From positions 45,442,368-45,506,367 of the forward strand of contig OX457064.1 of assembly GCA_949752795.1 (NCBI GenBank): a stretch of 64,000 nucleotides of DNA. The letters run 5' to 3'. Source of the DNA: Hyperoodon ampullatus. Taxonomy: Eukaryota > Chordata > Mammalia > Artiodactyla > Ziphiidae. Every line of letters begins with the position of its first letter. The stretch's first letter is position 1. The notes beneath the pieces were generated by a model that saw nothing but the letters and a program-made list of their open reading frames with translations, had not been told where the DNA came from and searched no databases. Position numbers and translations under genes: made by a program. This document shows positions 57,525-64,000 of this stretch, piece by piece.

Positions 57525-60070
57525 CAAACGATAGGGTCTGAGCTTCCCATAGGCTGCAGCCTTCTCACAAATGTTCTTCGGTAGAAAGTATTTATCTAAT
57601 TTAACTCTTAAAATAATTTCTGTGATATTAATTTCAAACATACATTACTAACATTGCTACTTTCTTAATACAAGCTATTTTTGTTTCTTTAAGAATATGC
57701 TTGTTTATTCATAGGTAGCATAAGTAACACGAGGCAGAGAAGTTGCTAAATAAATCATTTTCATGAATAACAGTGAACAGGTTTGTAAAATTCATTTAAA
57801 TAGTCACTTCTCAAGTTTATGGTTGCCCTGGGTTGGAGGCATTTAAAACTTGAGTCTTAAGGAAAAATTGTCAAGATCCTCTCAAGATTTTTTTTTTGTT
57901 TTTGTAATTCTGACCAGTTTATTCCGTTTTGCAGTGCATTACTATATAAAGAAATTGAGAACCTGCTGTTTAAATAACAATTTGTCCAATATTCTAGGCA
58001 TCTGTTGCTTTGGAATTCCTATGTGTTTCTGGACTGGACACTAAAGCCTCTTATTTTCAACTTTGTAACAGAAGAATGCTGATATCTTTTGAGTATGGAT
58101 TCATTATTTCCTTAATTATTTTGTACTTCCTGTGAAATCCAAGGAAAACAATATTAGTAGGCTTTCACCAGATATCCTTTTATCAATTACAAATATTGTA
58201 TTTTATTGGTGAATTAGTAAAAAAAAAAACAAAAACAAAAAAAACGAAAATAACCCAGTAAAAACCTCTAATGGTACAGAGCTAAACGCCTAAAATATTT
58301 CAATTCTCCTCTCCTAGTTTTGTACCTTTAGTATTTTTTTATTCTGCTTTTCTAAGAAGAAATGCAGAGCAGCATTCTTAGGCTTTAATAGGTCCTACCT
58401 GCATTGGACCACCTTGGACTTCCAAATCATGGAATCACTGCATGAAGAAAGGAGTGTTTACAGAAAGAGAATGTAGTTGAAACTCAAAAATGTCCAAGCC
58501 TTTTTGGAACCAATTTTCTTGATTAATTTTCTCCTTCTAGTTGGATAGAGTCTATCCTAATATTTTTCATCATAGATCTCTAGTCAAAACTATAGTCATT
58601 AATAGGTATTATCTTTACAATTCAAACAAAACCTTTCCAGAATATTAATTTCTGCTTTTTACTAGTCTATGGGATGTTATTTGCTTTAAACAATCATTTG
58701 TATTTTATTTGAAGAAAAATATTTATGCTTCTTCATTATAGCTTATGTAAAAATGTCAATGATATGCCATATCTTTCATAAATAAGAATCTTTAATCATG
58801 TTATTTGCATTATGATGAGTGTCTCATAATCAATCATCATTAGATGATTTGAGAAAATACAGAACCATGAAAATAATATTAGCAACTAATTTTTCAAAAC
58901 TTGTGTTCCATTGTAGCACGTCATTACCAACTCATTTTCAAAAGTTAGTGCATCTGCCTTTTCCACTTTACAGTAGCTATAGTATTTTGATGTAATTTAG
59001 ATCTAGAGTATTGTTATTTGCATCGAATATTTTTTGATCAGCCACTATATTTAGATTGCTGTCCCATGTACGATGCACTCAGTTTTAAAGTCAAAATCAG
59101 TTATGTAATAGTATTTGGCAGCTTGGTGGCTCAGCTCCAGTGCTCCTGAGGCCCCCACTGGTCTCTAAAACTTTTTGTCTTTACTATCCACCAAAATGAT
59201 TCTCACATAGGCCCTGGAGCTCACAGTATAAACATTTTCATTGATCGTCCAATCCTATTTCTTACCCTATTAGCTGATTGTAATTTCACTCCTTGAATGA
59301 ATGTGGACAGTAGATAGGAGAGGGCAGGCAATTATCCGGCCATAATGTAACAAAAAGTGTCCTACTTTAAAATAGTAATTTTAAATCTCTTTAAGGATTT
59401 GAAAACTAAATCATTGACAGGAAAGAGTGATTTGATAATTTATCTCAAGATACTAGGAAAGGGTAACCAAATGAAAAGCATGAGCGACTATATAATAGAA
59501 ATGGAGAAGAGAAAATGAGGATAATTAATTTAACATTCATTTGGTTGAATATGCAAATATTAAAATAATTTTAAAACAAACATTATAAACTATATATCTT
59601 ATATTTCTATATATATACAGAGAACATTTTATTTGGTCATATATATAAATATATATTTATAAATATACATTTCAAATGAAAAAATAATTACTACGTTTAT
59701 AATAATTATCTCCCTGTGAGAGGAAGAGACTGATTTTAGTTTCTTCTTTAAAGTTTTCTTTGTTTTGTAAAGGGTCTATAAATGTGTAATAGTTTTACAA
59801 TTTAAAAAAATTACTTTTTAGAAGAATATAGGAGATACGGGGACATCCCCTAGAAAGTCCTAACAATAGAAAACTGTTAAAAGGGACTGCTTCTAGGGAG
59901 TGGGACTTGGAGTCAGGAAGAGAGGGGCACATGTTTTGTATATGCTTTCTTCAAAGCTGTACTTTTGGCGTTTTTAATAAAAACGTGTTTTAAAAATTGT
60001 ATGCAGCAGGAGAATGTGGGCGTTTGGACAAGAATTTGGTAGTATCAATCTTAAGGTAATAAACTAAAAA
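57525..60070. other. AT-rich unassigned sequence
   Basis: No gene recognised. A-rich runs are at 58220-58248. A TATA-rich patch lies at 59590-59670. The 59690-60000 part could be a diverged LINE 3' region, without firm support. Confidence 0.4.
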
Positions 60071-60088
60071 TAAAGTTAAATTTCTTCT

Positions 60089-60220
60089 GCCCCCAGTGAA
60101 GACTGCTGTCATGTCCTGCTTGCTGTCTGCTGTCCATGGTGGGCTGTTGCTCCAGGACCCTTTTGCTTCAGACATGTAAGATCTCCTGTCCATTAAATTG
60201 TTGATACCTCTTAAAAAAAA
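60089..60220 (+). pseudogene. Small 5'-truncated retrocopy of an unidentified transcript
   Basis: About 124 bases of non-repeat sequence end in an 11-base A run (60213-60223). An ATTAAA polyadenylation signal (60192-60197) lies about 15 bases before the A run. TAAATTTCTTCT flanks the unit at 60077-60088 and 60226-60237, a target-site duplication typical of L1-driven insertion. The A tail, polyadenylation signal and duplication together indicate a reverse-transcribed 3' end of a polyadenylated RNA. I do not recognise the source. It has no usable ORF. Confidence 0.7.
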
Positions 60221-60319
60221 AAAGATAAATTTCTTCTAATTCTTTAGTTAAGAAATCCACTAATTTTCCCAATGTAACCATACATTTCCCTTGTTTGCCA
60301 TTGCATTTAATTGGATTTT

Positions 60320-60680
60320 TTTCTTCCAGTTTTATTGAGGTATAATCAACATTCAGCACTGTATAAGTTTAAGGTGTACAGTATAATTATTTGACTTACC
60401 TACATCATGAAATGGTTACTGCAATAAGTTCAGTCATCGATCATCTCATAGAGATATAAAATTAAAGAAATAGAAAAACTTTTTTTCTTGTGATGAGAAC
60501 TCAGGATTTATTCTCTTAACTTTCATATATAACATACAGCAGTATTAATTATATTAATCATGCTATACATTACATCTCTAGTACTTATTTATCTGATAAC
60601 TGGACATTTATACATTTTGACTGCTTTCATAATGTGTATATGTTGTTATGTGCTTTGCCATACAGATTGGATTCCATAGA
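60320..60680 (-). mobile_element. Old L1 3' end fragment, reverse
   Basis: CCAGTTTTATTGAGGTATAA, AGTTTAAGGTGTACAGTATA and CATGCTATACATTACATCTC are the reverse of an older L1 3' UTR. 5' truncated, non-coding. Confidence 0.8.
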
Positions 60681-61335
60681 CTATTTCTAAGGTAGAGATT
60701 GCTGTGCCTAGGATGATCTCCTCCTCATTTTTGAGCCCAGGTCTTCTCACCTGGCTACTTTTCCTTCTCACCTCCATATTCAAGCATTCTGTTTTGCCAT
60801 CTTTGAGCCCCATATTCTAGTAATCCAATTTTACTTTGTACTAGGTCTTGATCACACTCTCTGTTATGCACAGTCTTTTGCAAGGATGGCAGTCCACCAC
60901 TACCCCAACTCCAAACACTTCGAGATGAAATCTTACTGAGTCCACTAGCCATGGTCTTTTTCTACAGTGGTTCCACCAAAAGCTTTTGAAACCTGTTTAG
61001 AGTAGAAAGTATTCTTAAATGTCACGAATTATCTGAGTTTACACTTAGTAAATTATTCAAAGGATGGTGGCTGATTGATGCCCCAGAAGGGGAGTCAAAA
61101 TCACTGACAGAATCATACAATATTATCATGTACATATATAATTTCATAACTTCCTAGTTACTAATTATTATTCATTTAACAACAGTGTTTGCAATTTATT
61201 GCTGATTACAATATGCAAAATAGCAATTATGCATATTATTAACATGTCAGAATTGTAAAGATTATATTTAGTTACAATAATTTACTCTCGCCTTCTGTGT
61301 TATCTTGTATTTTTTGTTTTTCTTTTTTTAGATTT
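60681..61335. other. Unassigned sequence
   Basis: No supported feature. The minus frame at 60755-60952 has no domain. Confidence 0.4.
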
Positions 61336-61339
61336 GATT

Positions 61340-62175
61340 CCATAACAATTTTTTTTGAATTTTATTTATTTATTTTAAACAGCAGGTTCTATTAGTTATC
61401 TATTTTATACATATTAGTGTATACATGTCAATCACAATCTCCTAATTCATCACACCACCACCACCCCCGCCCCTCTTTCCCCTCTTGTTGTCCATACGTT
61501 TGTTCTCTACATCTTTGTCTCTATTTCTGCCTTGCAAACTGGTTCATCTGTACCATTTTTCTAGATTCCACATATATGCATTAATATACGATATTTGTTT
61601 TTCTCTTTCTGACTTACTTCACTCTGTATGACAGTCTCTAGGTCCATCCACATCTCTACAAATGACCCAGTTTCCTTCCTTTTTATGACTGAGTAATATC
61701 CCACTGTATATATGTACCATATCTTCTTGATCCATTTGTCTGTCGATGGACATTTAGGTTGCTTCCATGACCTGGCTATTGTAAATACTGCTGCAATGAA
61801 CAGTGGGGTGCATGTGTCTTTTTGAATTATGGTTTTCTTTGGATATATGCCCAGTAGTGGGATTGCTGAGTCATATGGTAATTCTATTTTGAGTTTTTTA
61901 AGGAACCTCCATACTGTTCTCCATAGTGGCTGTATCAATTTTCTTTCCCACCAACAGTGCAAGAGGGTTCCCTTTTCTCCACACCTTCTCCAGCATCTGT
62001 TGTTTGTAGATTGTCTGATGATGCCCATTCTAACCAGTGTGAGGTGATACCTCACTGTAGTTTTGATTTGCATTTCTCTAATAATTAGTGATGTTGAGCA
62101 GCTTTACATGTGCTTCTTGGCCATCTGTATGTCTACTTTGTAGAAATGTCTATTTAGGTCTTCTGCCCTGTTTTT
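61340..62175 (-). mobile_element. L1 3' portion, reverse, with intact ORF2 C-terminus
   Basis: The reverse strand holds the end of ORF2 followed by the 3' UTR (right to left: GATGTTGAGCAGCTTTACAT, GGAACCTCCATACTGTTCTC, TCTAGGTCCATCCACATCTC, then GTTCTATTAGTTATCTATTT). 5' truncated near 62175. It is less decayed than the neighbouring L1 fragments. Confidence 0.93.
61561..62073 (-). pseudogene. L1 ORF2 C-terminal fragment (170 codons open)
   Basis: This is the C-terminal end of the L1 ORF2 protein, downstream of the reverse transcriptase. It contains the Cys-rich motif [16 protein letters not shown] with its Cys and His residues in place, then PLWRTVWRF and the terminal [19 protein letters not shown]. 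The frame reaches its natural stop without a break, but the endonuclease and reverse transcriptase domains were never copied, so it cannot act alone. The first Met is internal and not a true start. Confidence 0.9.
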
Positions 62176-62179
62176 ACTT

Positions 62180-62690
62180 TACATGATTTTTAAAAGGATT
62201 TTTATTTTATATTGGAGTATAGTTGATTATCAATGTTCTGTTAGTTTCAGGTGTACAGCAAAGTGAATCAGTCACACATATACAAGTATCTATATCCTTT
62301 TGCAAATTTTTTTCCCATTTAGGTTATTGCAGAATATTGAGCAGAGTTCCCTGTGCTGTACAGTAGGTCCTTGTTGGTTATCTATTTTAAATATAGTAGT
62401 GTGTATATGTCAATCCCAAACCTCCAATCTATCCTTCCCCCCCTTTCCCCCTGGTAACCATAAGTTCATTCTCTAAGCCTGTGAGTGTTTCTGTTTTGTA
62501 AATAAGTTCATTTGTATCATTTTTTTTAGATTCTGCATATAAGCAGTATTGTATGATATTTGTCTTTCTCTGTCTGACTTATTTCACTTAGTATGCTAAT
62601 CTCCAGGTCCATCCATGTCGCTGCAAATGGCATTATTTCGTTCTTTTTAATGGCAGAATAATATTCCATTGATTGTTATGCAGCAGGGTC
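62180..62690 (-). mobile_element. L1 3' portion, reverse, different subfamily
   Basis: TATTTTATATTGGAGTATAG, TTCTGTTAGTTTCAGGTGTA, GAGTTCCCTGTGCTGTACAG, TTGTCTTTCTCTGTCTGACT and GTCCATCCATGTCGCTGCAA are the reverse of an L1 3' UTR and ORF2 end. It directly abuts the L1 at 61340-62175, but its 3' UTR differs, so it is a separate insertion. 5' truncated. Confidence 0.92.
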
Positions 62691-63020
62691 TGTTCCTGAT
62701 TTTCATGATTGTGGTTGCTGGTAGTTTGATTTTAACTCTTTTTAAAATGTTTAATGAAGAAAAAATAAGAGGAATGAACAAGGCTTGTGACTGTGTCTGC
62801 CTTATGTGATTATTTTTCCAGTGAATATAAACCACTTCAGTCAAAGATCAAGTCTTCTCTATTTCACATGGTTCACCTACATATGGCATCATGGCAGTAA
62901 GTCAGATTTCAGTTGTAAGCAAGGAACTAGAACAGGAAGAGCCTTTGAGACATAGTAGCCATTAGAGAGTGGTAAATGGTCATGAGAGCTGAAAGACTGC
63001 ACATCCAGAGTTTAGTTGGA
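62691..63020. other. Unassigned sequence
   Basis: Nothing recognised. Confidence 0.4.
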
Positions 63021-63024
63021 ATAT

Positions 63025-63470
63025 TGGTTTCCTATTGGTTTCAAAGTATCACAAACTTGGTGGCTTAAAACAACCGAAGTGTATGCTCTTACAATTCTGG
63101 TGGCTAGAAGTCCAGAATCAAGGTGTCAGCAGGACTATGTTCTTCCAGAGGCTCTACTGAAGGATTCCTGTTTGTTTCTTACTAGTTTCTAGAGGTGGTG
63201 TTAATCCTGGGCATCCCTTGGGTGAGATCTCTGCTTCCCTCATCATGACATTCTCCCGGTGTGGCTGTGTATCTATTCTCCTTTTCTTATAAGGATACCA
63301 GTCATATTGGATTGGGGCACACCTTAATCCAATATGACTTAATCTTCACTTGATTACATCTGTAAATAACCTATTTCCAAATAAGGCCACATTCATAGGT
63401 ACTGGGAGTTAGAACTTCAAAATATCGTTTTGGGACACACTTGAACTCATAACATAAGAAATCATTCTCT
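63025..63470 (-). repeat. MLT1 LTR, reverse
   Basis: AAACTTGGTGGCTTAAAACA, CAATTCTGGTGGCTAGAAGT, CCAGAATCAAGGTGTCAGCA, TTTTCTTATAAGGATACCAG, ACTTGATTACATCTGTAAAT and CCAAATAAGGCCACATTCAT are the reverse of an MLT1-type LTR, in order and nearly complete. It is a different subtype from 8921-9285. Confidence 0.9.
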
Positions 63471-63639
63471 TAAAGTCAGAGAAGATGAGCTATCTATGGA
63501 AATGACTGAGGATATTGGCAGGGGCAAGGGCAAATGTAAGAGACATATACCTGAAAGATTTGTGAGGAATTAGTAACACATTGGATGAAGGGATGAGATC
63601 CATTTTCTGTCAGAATTTTGAAAAGACCATGGTGAGATT

Positions 63640-64000
63640 ATTTGAAGAGATTATAGTTGAAAACTTCCCTAACATGGGAAAGGAAATAGTCAAGTCCAAG
63701 AAGCTCAGAGAGTCCAATAAAGGATAAATCCGAGAATCACACGAAGACACATATTAATCAAATTATCAAAAATTAAATACAAAGAAAAAATATTAAAAGC
63801 AGCAAGGGAATAGCAACAAATAACATACAAGGGAATCCCCATAAGGTTAACAGCTGATCTTTCAGCAGAAACTCTACAAGCCAGAAGGGAGTGGCAGGAC
63901 ATATTTAAAGTAATGAAAGGGAAAAACCTACAACAAAGATTATTCTACACAGCAAGGATCTCTTTCAGATTTGACGGAGAAATTAAAACCTTTACAGACA
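63640..64000 (+). pseudogene. L1 ORF1 fragment, forward, runs off the window
   Basis: The forward strand encodes the second half of L1 ORF1: an RRHILIKLSKIKYKEKI region, then ITYKGIPIRLTADLSAETLQ and EWQDIFKVMKGKNLQQ. The frame carries TAA at 63718-63720 and TAG at 63811-63813, so the copy is dead. The right side continues beyond the window, and the left side is truncated near 63640. More L1 (ORF2) may follow downstream. The minus frame at 63705-63902 is a shadow. Confidence 0.92.

Overview
This window looks like nuclear DNA of a whale or dolphin. The strongest clue is a set of tRNA-derived SINEs of the CHR type. Five carry the full ~205-base body, an internal pol III B box (GGTTCGTGCCC) and a long A tail on the + strand; two more lie on the - strand, and older, shorter relatives are also present. 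The L1 elements are of the Laurasiatherian/cetacean type. I recognised none of the BovB or Bov-tA elements that crowd ruminant DNA. Ancient mammalian repeats (MIR, L2, MLT1, MER5-type hAT) fill the background. The species is inferred, not shown.

I find no convincing protein-coding gene, rRNA, functional tRNA or CRISPR array. The window reads as AT-rich intergenic or deep intronic sequence. Most long open frames are L1 remnants or chance frames through SINEs. Two stretches have splice-like borders (5598-5668, weak; 46030-46114, stronger) and are offered only as exon candidates.

Layout. 1-3 kb: an LTR-like repeat split by a reverse L1, itself split by a SINE. 3-9 kb: CHR SINEs, a CA/TG hairpin microsatellite, a 230-base polypyrimidine tract and two hAT MITEs, one split by a SINE. 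8.9-9.9 kb: a reverse MLT1, a hAT-like fragment and a reverse MIR. 10-18 kb: mostly unassigned, with two MIRs and two CHR SINEs. 18.9-19.5 kb: a forward L1 3' end. 20.4-20.8 kb: the second copy of the LTR-like repeat. 22-26 kb: MER5A, two copies of an old repeat, an LTR and a palindromic MITE. 27-30 kb: a CHR SINE, an L2 end and AT palindromes. 31-32.5 kb: an LTR and an L2 enclosed by a 175-base inverted repeat. 33.7-34.3 kb: a MIR split by a DNA transposon. 35-41 kb: CHR SINEs, microsatellites, and an LTR-like area holding the longest non-LINE frame. 41.8-43.3 kb: an MLT1-like LTR, MIR and L2. 45-47 kb: a MIR split by a SINE, the exon candidate and a duplicated MIR tail. 49.9-57.4 kb: a nearly full-length reverse L1 with broken frames. 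57.4-64 kb: L2, a short retrocopy, three truncated reverse L1s, an MLT1, and an L1 ORF1 fragment running off the end.

There is no gene network to describe. The coherent story is layered retrotransposition: old MIR, L2, hAT and LTR copies cut by L1s and DNA transposons, then by CHR SINEs, several with clear target-site duplications. I found no novel biological system. The items most worth checking are the splice-bordered segment at 46030-46114, the inverted repeat at 31085-32495 and the small poly(A)-bearing retrocopy at 60089-60220.
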